Assembly (NCBI GenBank): GCA_012931725.1
Contig: CM022944.1
Coordinates: forward strand, 115,449,412-115,513,411
Reading direction: 5' to 3'
Origin: Litsea cubeba
Taxonomy: Eukaryota > Streptophyta > Magnoliopsida > Laurales > Lauraceae
DNA: 64,000 bases
Below the pieces are notes generated by a model. The model saw nothing but the letters and a program-made list of their open reading frames with translations, ran no database searches and was not told where the DNA came from. Positions 1 to 10,264 of this stretch are shown one piece after another. How positions within the stretch are numbered: the first letter of the stretch is position 1; every line of letters starts with the position of its first letter. The translations under genes and the position numbers were made by a program.

Positions 1-535
1 CTCCTCCTCCCCCCCCCCCCCCTCCCTCCTCTTCCCTTATCTCCCCACCCCCCAGTCTCCGGCGGGGAGGGAGCCCCGGCCGGCTGGCCGGTCTCCCTCC
101 CCCTCTCCCTCTTTCTTCCTCCCTCCCCTTCCATTTACTTTCCCTCTTCTCCCTCTCTCCTTCCTTCTCCTTCCCTCTCTTTCCCCCACTCCCCCTCCCC
201 ACTCCCCCTCCCAGTCACCGATGGGAGTGGTTCAGTCCGCCTGCAGCAGCCCGATCTCCCTCCTGCTGGTGACTGGGAGGGGGAGGAGGAGGGGGAGTGG
301 GGGAGGGAAGGAGAGGGAAGGAGAGGGAGAAGAGAGAAAGAAAATGGAAGGAGAGGGAGGAAGAAAGAGGGAGAGGGGGAAGGAGACCGGCCAGCCGGCC
401 GGGGCTCCCTCCCCGCCGAAGACTTGGGAGGGAGATGAGGGAAGAGGGTGGAGGATGGGAGAGGAAGGAAAGAGGAGGAGGGAGGAGGAGGAGGAGGAGG
501 AGAGGGGAGGGGTGTTAGGAAAATCTTTTTTTTTT
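1..535. repeat. Large pyrimidine/purine foldback (inverted repeat)
   Basis: Bases 1-219 are almost pure pyrimidine and 268-535 almost pure purine. The two halves are reverse complements around a short centre (220-267). A GC-rich island (GGAGCCCCGGCCGGC at about 69-83) recurs inverted at about 394-412, and CTCCCAGTCACC at 208-219 pairs with GGTGACTGGGAG at 268-279. The left arm may continue outside the window. It could be a foldback transposon or a long terminal inverted repeat; no target duplication can be tested because the left edge is missing. The proline-rich and arginine/glutamate-rich reading frames here are composition artefacts. Confidence 0.8.
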
Positions 536-546
536 TGTTTTTTGAG

Positions 547-708
547 ATGGGAAGAGAAAATATGCGGAGAAATATCAAAGGCTGTCCAAAATCAACTCGT
601 ATTCATAATGAGATGGATGCTAGAGAAGGTGGTCGCGAGCCTTTGGCGTGTGGGTTATGTGGAAATATGGGTCATAATCGGCGTTCTTGTCCAAATAGAA
701 ACCAATGA
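547..708 (+). pseudogene. C-terminal zinc-knuckle fragment of a FAR1/MULE-type protein
   Basis: The frame encodes 53 residues ending in TGA. It contains GCPKSTRIHNEMD followed by CGLCGNMGHNRRSC, a CX2CX4HX4C zinc knuckle. Plant FAR1-related and Mutator-like transposases commonly end with an R/K-rich (G)RPKSTR stretch and a knuckle of this GHNRR(S/T)C form, which is the basis for the call. The preceding DNA is the low-complexity foldback, so no transposase core is visible. It is either the last exon of a gene lying to the left or a detached relic. The first ATG (547) is arbitrary. Confidence 0.6.
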
Positions 709-2218
709 AGTAAGTTGTGATTTTATTACATTTTACCTCTTCAATTTCTGTTTTTAAATCCAATAGAGTGTTGTTTCTTGGCATGGCAGGTTGGTGGATA
801 TGCATTTGTTGAATGTTGCAGTTAGAAAGTGTGGACAAAACTTATTTATTTTGTTTGATGCTAAATGGAGCTATTGCTGTATTAATTAACTGCAGACAAT
901 GACTGGGTTTGGACAAAAAGTGGTTTTTTGATTAAGTATGCTAAGTGGCTTGGCAATTTGATATACTGTGAAGAATTTAATTATGATATCTTAATCAATA
1001 TTTTTCGAAGTTTATGCAATTTGTTACCTTTACGTGAATGGGTTTGGACAGAAAAGTGGGTTTTCATCACATAATATCAAGTGATAAAAACCACTTTATT
1101 TGATATCTTCATAACCAGGTTTTATTTGATATCTTCATAACCACTTTATCAGCTGTTTTACTTTTCCCCTGTTTGGATGGGCTCTTTGAGCTCCTGGATT
1201 TTCGTGGTGCCAATAGAGCCGCCCCCCCCCCCCCCCCCCCCCCCCATAAAAAACACTGTTTTTTTAAATAAAATTCTAAAATGGAAAAAAGATGGCAGAT
1301 CTTAGCATAATAAATCCATATAAGTTCACTAGCCACTAAGATTTTCAACATTGATAATTATTACTGTGATTAACAATAAGAAATGGTCTCACTATAGCCC
1401 CTGAAAGGGTTAGTCTCACTGTAATTGCCAAACATTAGATGAGTCTTGTCATGATAACCAACATTTGGTGAGGCCTATCATAATTACCAAAATTAGACGA
1501 GTTGAGGCCTATTATAATTACCAAAATTAGACAATCTCTCTTGTTGATCGCTAGTATTAGGTAGTGTCTACAACTGGTTTCTTTAGTGACTCCAAGATTG
1601 CTATTGATTCAATAACAAAGCCACAACATCCTTTTCCATGGAAAATTTACGCCTCGTTACAGAAGATCCTAGAAAAAAAAAGATGTCTTAATTAGAGTGC
1701 ACTTTATGGTGTTAGTAGAAGCATTAATAGTGAAGCACATGGTCTAGCGAGGGCGGAGCTTTGTTCAGGGACTGATGCCTACATTAGTAATCATGGTATA
1801 TCATTCTCCAATGATTAGTGAATAGACTGTCATCTTTCCAAGAAAAAAAAAAAAGAAAAATATTAGGTAGTGTCTACACCTGGCGCATTATGAGGATCCA
1901 TCGTGATTGCCAACATTATGTGGATATTGTAGTAATTACAAACATTATCAAAGACATGTCTCAACTATGTTAAGAATAATAACTTTATGACTTCTTTTTC
2001 ACTTTTCCAGTTTATCGTCCAAATTCTAACATAAGTTGCACTTCTTCATTTTCATCCTTACTACTTCAATCAATGTTCTATCCAACCTACTCATTTCATG
2101 AGGGGCTATCAACATGCATAAATAAACTTTTCTTCACTAGCATCGTTGGAGTGCATTGGACATGTCTAAACCATTTTAAATGAGTCACTTCTAATTTATC
2201 ATCGATTGATGCAGCCCC
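709..2218. other. Intergenic DNA, no gene seen; degenerate ~30-nt repeats and a C tract
   Basis: No coding pattern is visible. A run of 24 C lies at 1222-1245. From about 1418 to 1535 there are about four degenerate copies of a 29-34-nt unit with the core ATAATTACCAAAATTAGA, and diverged copies recur near 1900-1950. A/T-rich unique sequence fills the rest. Confidence 0.5.
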
Positions 2219-3597
2219 TTAAATGTTGTCAAGTGTGCCCATTTTTATTTTATCTTTTGTAGTTTTACTACATGCCAATCTCAATATTCTCATCTTTGAT
2301 ACACTTATTTTTTGCATGTGTTCTTTTCTAATTGTCCAACATTTAGTTTCATAAGTTATAGTTAGTCTAATTATTTTCTTGTAAAATTTTTCCGACATTC
2401 TAATTTGTATGTTTGACAAAAAGCACCCAAAAAACTAAGTCTCCACTCTAACTATTCAGCTCTTACCTATATTTGACATCCTAATCCTTCCTAATAATAG
2501 AGTCGAGGTTAGGGGTGTTCATGGGCCGGGCTAAGGCATATTCAGGCCTGGCCCGACTTCTAAAACATATGTCCAAGCCCGAATCAAGTCTGAATCGGGC
2601 CTTAAGTGGCTGGCCCAAGCCCGGTCCGTCTAAGAATGTGTAAGCTCGGGCCCAGCCTAATTTACTTTATAAAAATAAAAAATAGGGCTTTTTTTATTAT
2701 GATTCTAAGTGGTAGTAACATGTAGGTAAATTGGAGATGGTGTGGTTTTGAGTCTCCTCTTTAACACTTTTTATTAATGTTTTTAATATTCGGGCCTTGG
2801 CCCGATCCATGAACAGCCCTAGTCAAGGTATTGGAAGGAATCTCTTTGTAGTGTCTCTTATGCTTCAATTCTCATGGTCTTTTCACGTCTCTTTCGGAAG
2901 CGTTTGACAACTCTAAGCTCATATTATATAATTTCAAGCTTATTTAAATATTAAAGCATTTGGTAAACCTCTAATTAAATTTTCTATTATGGAGCTTATT
3001 TACAAATTAGAACATTTGCCTTTAAAAAAAGGCCAATAATGTAAAAAATTGTTAGTTTTTGGATAAAAACAAGAAAAAAATTTAAAATAATGCAAATGAT
3101 GGGATCTACATTGTAATTTTCAAAGGTAGGCCCCAATCACCACAATTCGTAGATGTGTGCCCAAATTACCTCATGAAATAAGAGTTTTTTTTTATATAAT
3201 TTTACCAAATAGAATAATTGAAAATTAGAACTTAAGTTTTTGAACTTTTATTCTAGAACTTAATCTAATTAGTAAAAGTAATTAGATTAGATTTCTCAAA
3301 TGGCCTCTTAGTTTAAAGCCTTTGAATTATAAAGTCTCTTGTCAACCCTCAAGTTTTGCACTCACCCCATATCTCGATTCATCTAATCTTATACACCGAG
3401 GCATTAATTGAGGCTTATACATCTGCAAACAATATACACTGATGCACCTCCTTTTGAATATGAGCAATCAACTTATCCATAATCAGTGCAAAGAGATAAG
3501 GGCTTAAGGTAACTGCTAATGCAAACCTAGAGTCACTAGAAAATGCACTTGTATCTCCACATGTAGTTCTCACACTTGTTGGTACTTGCTCATGCAT
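2219..3597 (-). pseudogene. RTE-type LINE reverse-transcriptase relic
   Basis: Two antisense frames match the same LINE family that is better preserved at 22366-23366. Frame 3597-3415 carries the SPYLFALIMDKL...HQCILFADV segment, the reverse-transcriptase region that ends at the catalytic F/YADD box. Frame 2419-2219 carries CWTIRKEHMQKISVSKMRILR, the downstream thumb-like region. Many stops and shifts separate them, and a 310-bp MITE (2511-2820) sits between. Another insertion between about 2898 and 3308 is possible but weakly bounded. Long dead. Confidence 0.7.
2511..2820. mobile_element. 310-bp MITE, probably Mutator-type
   Basis: The ends are inverted: AGGGGTGTTCATGGGCCGGGC at the left pairs with GGCCCGATCCATGAACAGCCCT at the right. 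It is flanked by AGTCGAGGTT (2501-2510) and AGTCAAGGTA (2821-2830), an imperfect 9-10 bp target duplication. That length fits Mutator-like insertions. It interrupts the LINE relic and has no coding capacity. Confidence 0.75.
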
Positions 3598-4405
3598 GTC
3601 TCTAATAATTCAATATAATCTCTTGGGATGCTCCTTTTATCTAAAAGACTAAAACCCGCAAAATCAAATATTTAGGTATCCCATCGCAGGTTTATCGTAT
3701 TATAGGTTTTATATAGATTAACATAATTTGCCACCAGCCAACTAGAAAAGGGGGAAGAAAAAAACAAGGGCATCTTTGTTGTAGAGCTAAATCAAATAGG
3801 TCTATTTGAAATATAGTTGTTTCAATTGGACCCTCTTAAAAATATATTACTAAGCGAGTTTGACTCAATTAGAAAAAATAAACTTGTCATACTATAAAAA
3901 TTATTTAGGCCAAGCTATCATATTATGAAAGTAGTACTAAAGAATTTGTTGAATAATCCAAGTAGTAATGGCAAACTTATCATGTTATAAGAGTTATATG
4001 GCCAACTTGTCATAAGAAAAGCAAAAAGTAACTAATTGTTGTAGACATTCAAGTCTATTTGAAGAAGTTATATTTTTGTTAGTTTTTTCAAAAAGAGGCA
4101 AAAGCTCCAGGTTAGACATCCACATGAGCTTTTACTAAACAATCTAATGCACCCAAACCTTGATTTTAATTAGTTTTAAGTCAAATAGACACAAATAGTA
4201 GATTTGCTAAGCAAGACCTAACTCTGTCATGTTGCTTATGCATTCCATTAATATTTCCAATCTCGGATAACAGAGGATTAACACTAACACTCGGTGTCGG
4301 TGGCGATATACACAAAATAAAAAAATAAAATCACGCTCTCCATGTTAGGCCCAACTTCAGCATGCAAGGGAAAGGTAAGGGTCTAGGCAAGGAAAGAATG
4401 ATTTT

Positions 4406-4437
<32 letters not shown>

Positions 4438-4721
4438 ATTTTTATTTTTATTTCTCTTGTTGCCACTAGCATCGAGACTTTGGCACACCCTAGACCCAAC
4501 CACATATGTTGAGGCTTGGGTAATGGCAAGCCCTAAGCCAGGTATAGGCCTAATGACATTACACTAACTTCTACTGGAATTAATTTTGTTGATGATTCAT
4601 TTGAGAAGCATTTATTTGGGTGATTTATATTTTTTATTTGGCAGCCCCATTAAGAAGCATCACAAATTCTTCATGCGTCCTAGCCTATGAAAATTTTAGA
4701 TTTCGAGGCAATATGACTAGG

Positions 4722-4910
4722 GATGTAAAAGGATACCTGATTCTCCGACTACTTGAAGGTTCCGACCCGTGAAAATTAGGTCTAAAACATGTTTTTAGGC
4801 TTCAAGTCATAAACTCCCGAAAACCAATTTAGGTTCCGATTGCTAAATGGGTCTAGGTCTGGATCCATACATGTTCCAATCAGTGGACCTAGGACATGAC
4901 CTATGGATAT
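4722..4910. repeat. Dispersed repeat shared with 58120-58270
   Basis: The stretch GGGATGTAAA...GATTCTCCGA followed by AAATGGGTCTAGGTCTGGATCC and GGACCTAGGACATGACCT lines up in order with 58127-58262 (GGGATGTAAATGGGTTCCCGATTCTCCGA, AAATGGGTCTGGGTTCGGTTCC, GGACCTGAGACCCGACAT). The two copies are diverged. A related fragment may lie near 9615-9845. The class of element is not clear. Confidence 0.5.
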
Positions 4911-7900
4911 GTGTTTTTAAGACATGGTTCTTGTAGACATTCAAACTTGATAAGAAGAAAATAAATGGGGAAAGGAATCTCCAAAAGCATGGGAAACAAA
5001 TTCCACAAAAAACCAAATACTTCATGAAAAATAAAGAATTGAGAAAAAATGACTCCTTCAAGGCAAGAGATTATAAAAAATGGGTTCACAACACCAAAAC
5101 GAATAAAATTACACAAGATGAATAAAAAGCAAAGATTGAAAGATGGGGACATGCATTAGTAAAGGCAACATGAATACTTTTTAATATTCGCCATCGGGTG
5201 GAACCTACTTCTCAACACTATCCCTTAGGTGGATCTAGTTGGTGCACTTTTAGTGACACACATATTTTTTCCATGTCGAGTACTCTTAAATCTCAAACTC
5301 GCAATCAGCTGGCTTTAATACCATATTAACTTTCCTTAGCTAACAATTCCTACTAAAACTTCGAGGCGTTAGTAGGGGCAATTATATATATTAAAGCAAA
5401 GGAGGAGGTGGGCTGTGAGGGGTGCCACCTCATCCCTAAAAAGTCTCTCCTTTCAAAGAAATATACACAAAAATCCCACATTATTTTAAGGTTCCACCTC
5501 ACTTTGAGCTACTCTTTCTCTCCTAAAACCTCTCTCATAATAGATTTTTATAAACATTTGAATTTGAGTCCTATTTCTTGCCATTATCCAAATTATAAGA
5601 AAATCTTTACAGTCGGTTTGTTTTCTTTTCCTTAGATCTTCAATCATCAATGGGTCCCATGTTAAATTTATTTTGTGGGCCCTACCAATGAATGAAATCC
5701 AAGCTGTTGCTCCTTTACTCTCCTTTCAGTTTTTTTTTCCCAAATGTATGGATCCAGTAGTGGCACCAATTCGTATTAAATATATTTCAAGATTGGACTC
5801 CAGTATTGGATGAAATCCCAATGGCCTTCTCCTAACCCCTTTTTTCTAAGATTGACCCCACTGATGGAGGGAGGCAAGCCTGTTGGCCGTTGTCTGGTTT
5901 CTTAATGGATGCAAATTAATTAGTGGGCCCCACACATTTAATTTATTTCTACGACTCACTCATGTATTATGCATATATATTAGTTTTCTAGGTCAATATG
6001 TATCCGTAATGGGCAATTAGACTAAGTTTTTTTTAGTAGGCATGCTCGAACTAAGTATCTAGGACCTGATATACGCCTGAACTCAGGCCGTTCAATCCCT
6101 ATTGATAGTAGAAATGGGCCAATCCGGAAACTGGCCCATTGAAATTCCTACAACAGGCCGTTAATTTAGTGTACGATTTTAATGCATTTTTTCTCTCCAA
6201 TTATTTATAGTAATATAAAATAAAATATATCTAATTTTAATAAAAATAGAAATTATTTTTATTAGGGCCCAGGCTAAGCACGGGCGTGGAGATTACAAGT
6301 TTGCTTTGACAAAATCTTATGATAGAATTGATTAGGCTTTTTTTTTTTTTGTGGAAGTTTGTTTACTGGTATGTAAGATCCATGGTTCAGATGCACACGA
6401 GAATGATAATACATTTTTCTTTTTCTTGATTTTTGAATCGATTCATCTATACTGAGATGCTCCAAAGAATGATGGCATCTTTGGTTTGATTTGTACCTTA
6501 TTTCTTTATAGGAAAGTGAAAACTAATTAAAGGATTGAGTTCCTTTATTTATTTATTTTACTTCATTATTCTTTTTTTTTCTTTTCGAGGGACTCATCTC
6601 AGCTATACTCATACTCCACACGATGTACCTAACAGACTGAGCCCCAGCCGGGTATTGATGTATTTGTAGGAAAATGGACGCATTTTTTTTCTCATTTTTT
6701 TCCTTCTTTGAATGGTATCATTTTTTCTTTTTGTTTCCATCCAGAACTTTCTCTTTTTCAGTGGGGACTTTTAACCATGCATTTTTTCAATTTACAAAGA
6801 TTTTATAGGTGTGATATTACAATATTCTCATTATTATTTTTCAAGATAATTTATTTCTTTTACCATAAAATCGTAAGATCTTTTTCCACTTTATTTTCTT
6901 CTAAGAATTCTTAAAATAATAATAGTGGATTCTTCTTTTATAGTTTTAATTATTATAATAATTTATTATATCTTTGTTTTGGCCCGGGCTCGGCACGGAC
7001 GTTTGTTGCTAGTATACTTTATAATACTCCCCTCAGGCGGAACTCACTTCTCAACAAAGGATACAATATTATTAAAAGAAAAAAAATTAGCAAAAAAGTG
7101 AAAAGAACGGAAGTCTTCAAACACTGGAGGCAAAAGCGGGTAATGTATATATTGAAGGTTTTAAAGTACGACACGCAGCGTGAGGAAACTTCGATAGTTA
7201 TTGAGACACATGCAGGGGCGGACCCGTCAAATTGCTATATATTTTGAAAATCTACATGAAAATTCTAGGCCCACTTCTAATACTCCAATAAAAATCATGG
7301 CTCCACCCTAAAAATCCACATGAAAAATCTCAGTTCACCTCCAAAATCAAACTACTTACTAGGATCTGCACCCCTCAAAAGAAAATCTTGGGTCCCTCAC
7401 TGGGTTACACATGTAGAAGTATCAATGGTACACCACAAGGAAAAGGCACATTTTGTTACCTCATTAACCTTTACTAGCATCAATCACATAAGATCACATT
7501 GTGAATGGTCGAGTCACATTCAGCTCAAGTTCCGGACGGTAAGGACAAGGTACAAAGCAGTGAATCACTTCATATTCGGGGTAAAACCATTTTGTAAGAA
7601 GGCTCCACTTGGAGACATTTTACTATGATTCAAGGGCATTTTTAGGCCCACCCATAGTGTTTAGTCATTATCATCATCATCATTATGCTAGTTAATAGCC
7701 AAATAGTTCCTCTTTGCACCACTTAAGCTAATGGATGAACAAATTATATGATCTGGCCTTGCTAGAATAACAAGAAAAGCCGACTAAAGTTGGTTTTTGG
7801 AGGCAGTATTATTGAGAGCTAAGTATTTGGGCCAGATCAAAATGGTGGTCCGAGAAGCCTTACGGAAGAATCCAAACCATCGTCATATAACCCATGTATG

Positions 7901-8694
7901 TGTTGGGGAATTTATTGAGAAGAATGTGTAACTTGAAAATAAATAGACAATTAATAAACAATATAATAAGGATACAGTAGAGAACAAGGAAGCACGAAAA
8001 ATAAAAATGGACAACAAGGAATTATCTAATCCTTTCTTAAAGGCAGTATTTTTCCCACTCGTAGGTGGTTTATAATGGAAAATTTGTCTCTAAGATGCAA
8101 TGCCCAACTCTATCTCAAGTCTGCACACAAGGGATATAAATATGGATTTGCCCAAAAGGAAATAAAATCGAAAATAATTTTATTATAAGAAAAATGAGTA
8201 TTTGAGAGGGAGTTGTATATAGGAATTGTATGTGTACGTATATTTTTCAAATCCTTGATATAGAGTTTTGAGAGAGAGAGAGAGAGAGATGAGAAAAAAA
8301 ACTGTTGGAGAGAGCTACCAACATCAATTCTCTCATTATTTTTCTCACTTGATTATTATTTCTCTCACCCATCATCATTTTCTCATAATTATCTTGCTCC
8401 CCATTTATTCTCCTTCATCATTTTCTTTTATTATTTCTTAAGAAAATATACAACAATATGTACCACTTGAAAAACCCAAGAATGTAAAGCCAAGTTGGGT
8501 CCACAAGCTCGAATCCTCAATCCATGGCTTGTGCCCAAGTTAGCTTCAGGAGCCCAGCTCGAGCTAAGCTTGTCCTCCCTTTACAGATGTCACCTTGATT
8601 ATAAATATATCAAGCTTGATTTTGGAAATGATTTCCTCATATCCATCTTTACCTGCATTTGTTTGTGGAGCTTGAACTTGACGTTGGGCTTAAG

Positions 8695-8698
<4 letters not shown>

Positions 8699-8726
<28 letters not shown>
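8699..8726. repeat. (TA)n microsatellite
   Basis: Fourteen uninterrupted TA units. Confidence 0.95.
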
Positions 8727-8731
<5 letters not shown>

Positions 8732-8756
8732 AGCTGAAGTAAGCTCAATTACGTAT

Positions 8757-9389
8757 TGGGGCCCATTTGGGGACCCATATGGGAATGGGGGTGGGGGGAT
8801 TTCAAGGACTCCCTGGGACCCTCCTTCCTATAAAAAATCAGCCCAAATTGTGGTTTTTATCATCTCCATCTGGGTACCAAAAGTTTAATGGTCAATGGTC
8901 TATTCGGATTGGTACATAGTCGATCCAACGGTCTAGTAAATTCAGATTTGACCAAAAGTTGGTGGGCTTGTGCAATTTAAGGGGGTCGTGTGTTTGGTCC
9001 ATTTGGATGGATCAAGGATGGGCCCTAGAAGCGTTAGCTTACGGAATCATATCATAAGCTTAAGCTTAGGAGAGCCTTCACTCGAGCTTAGGGAGAAAAT
9101 TTCGTAAGCTCGTGCTTGTGGGGCCCACCTTTGGTCCATCCAAATGGACCAAACACATGACCCCCTTAAATTACATATGTCCACCAACTTTCGGTAAGAT
9201 CCGAATTTACTGGACCGTTGGATTGACTATATATCAATCCGAATGGATTATTGACCATTAAACTCTTGGGCCCATATGGAGATGATAGAAATTACGGTTG
9301 TGGCTGATTTTTGCAAGGAGGAAGATCCTAGGGAGTCCTTGAAATCGCCCCACCCCCATCCCAATGTGAGTCCCCAAGTGGGCCCCATC
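8757..9389. mobile_element. Foldback element, ~630 bp
   Basis: The left arm (about 8757-9025) is matched in reverse complement by 9117-9389. Clear anchors are GGGGCCCATTTGGGGACCCA at the left outer end against GAGTCCCCAAGTGGGCCCC at the right, TTTCAAGGACTCCCTGGGA against TCCTAGGGAGTCCTTGAAA, and TTTGGTCCATTTGGATGGA against GGTCCATCCAAATGGACCAAA at the inner ends. The spacer is about 90 bp. Arms differ by scattered substitutions and small gaps, so it is not recent. No protein is encoded. Confidence 0.8.
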
Positions 9390-9454
9390 CTGCTGCGCAA
9401 CTCGCAAAACGCGTGTTCCGTGACTCGAACACCCGACCTACCAGACTTTGATAC

Positions 9455-9542
9455 CACTTGTAGGATCTTACACCCCATTGAGCTACCACTTATGGATTTT
9501 GGAATAAGTGGTAGCTCAATGGGGTATAAGATCCTACAAGTG
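9455..9542. repeat. Near-perfect hairpin with 39-bp arms; tRNA-like or primer-site-like motifs
   Basis: 9455-9493 and 9504-9542 are complementary at 38 of 39 positions around a 10-nt spacer. On the minus strand TAGCTCAATGGGGT (about 9486-9472) resembles a tRNA/SINE A box and GTGTTCGAGTCA (about 9432-9421) a B box, which would fit a tRNA-derived SINE. Between them GTGGTATCAAAG resembles a Met-tRNA primer site, so an LTR remnant is an alternative. The hairpin is certain; its identity is not. Confidence 0.6.
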
Positions 9543-9930
9543 AGTTTTCATTAACGATCTATCCAGATGTTCAACCAGTAAAAATCTGAATTTAGAAATC
9601 TATTTTAGGTTTTGATTCGTAAATGAGTCTTTAATGCCGACATATGGTTCTTTAATGCCTTGAATTTTAAGCTCAAAATCAATTTTGGCCGATCATTTTT
9701 ATATTTTATTTTAAATATAGTAAATTAAATATATTTTTATAAGTTGAATGATAATTTTATTTTAAGCATAAAATAAATAAAAAAAGTTGGAACCAATTTT
9801 AAAACTGTATCCCAGTCATTTAGTTGGCACCTGATCCGGATTTGAAACCAAGAAGGAAGGGTTGGAGTTGGAGTTTCAGTTCAAGTTGATGCAAGAGATT
9901 TCCAAGTCAAGAATCTTCATCTTTCCTTCG

Positions 9931-9939
9931 TATTTAAAA
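9931..9939 (+). promoter_or_regulatory. Possible TATA element upstream of the LCV gene
   Basis: TATTTAAAA lies about 180 bp before the proposed LCV start codon, in the only short unique stretch between the upstream repeats and the gene. A GA-repeat at about 9991-10005 would then fall in the 5' leader, a common arrangement in plant promoters. No transcript evidence; inference from position and motif only. Confidence 0.35.
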
Positions 9940-10117
9940 ACTATTTCCTGTGGTATCTTTCCATGTTCTTCGTCTTATGTGAACCTGCAAAAGAGAGAGA
10001 GAGAGAGTTGTGATTACTCTGCGTGTCTTGTACTCTTTCTGACATATATTACAAAGGAGAAAAACAACCAACTTCGAAATCTACGACAGCAAGTCCTTGC
10101 TACTGTTATTTCTGCTG

Positions 10118-10264
10118 ATGGGTGACGAGAGATCGTCGATTCCGATGGCGAGCAGAGACAGAGATCGAGAGCTTCTCGTACCAGTAGCCGACTCTGTCGA
10201 AGATGGCGAATCCAAACCCTCTTCCTCTTCTTCTTCTGCATCTTCACATCATTCTGGTAGAGAG
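10118..10264 (+). CDS. LCV: LCV exon 1
   Basis: Codons 1-49, ending GGT AGA GAG before the donor GTCCGC. The donor is not a consensus one. The nearby GTAGAG at 10257 would leave exon 2 out of frame, so GAG/GT at 10264 is preferred. Confidence 0.88.

Larger units (their letters stand above)
3598..8756. other. Intergenic DNA without a recognisable gene
   Basis: A/T-rich sequence with short uninformative frames only. It holds a TTTTTA-rich low-complexity tract (about 4401-4453), a GA run near 8271-8290, a TA microsatellite (8699-8726) and the diverged repeat at 4722-4910 described separately. A sequence beginning GGGGCGGACC near 7215 resembles the ends of common plant MITEs, but I could not find matching borders. 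Confidence 0.45.

Noticed and set aside
135..578. Proline/serine-rich minus-strand frame and Arg/Glu-rich plus-strand frames
   Set aside because: They lie wholly in the pyrimidine/purine foldback; composition alone explains them.
2898..3308. Possible ~410-bp MITE inside the LINE relic (GAAGCGTTTGACAACTC against the complement of the right end, GAGGCCATTTGAGAAATC)
   Set aside because: End similarity is partial and no target duplication fits; left unannotated.
7320..7628. 102-codon plus-strand frame in intergenic DNA
   Set aside because: No recognisable domain, repeats or splice context; probably chance.
9421..9490. A tRNA gene on the minus strand
   Set aside because: A/B-box-like words only; no acceptor stem or cloverleaf could be drawn.
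10014..10247. Minus-strand 77-codon frame over LCV exon 1
   Set aside because: Antisense of the conserved LCV N-terminus; no support.
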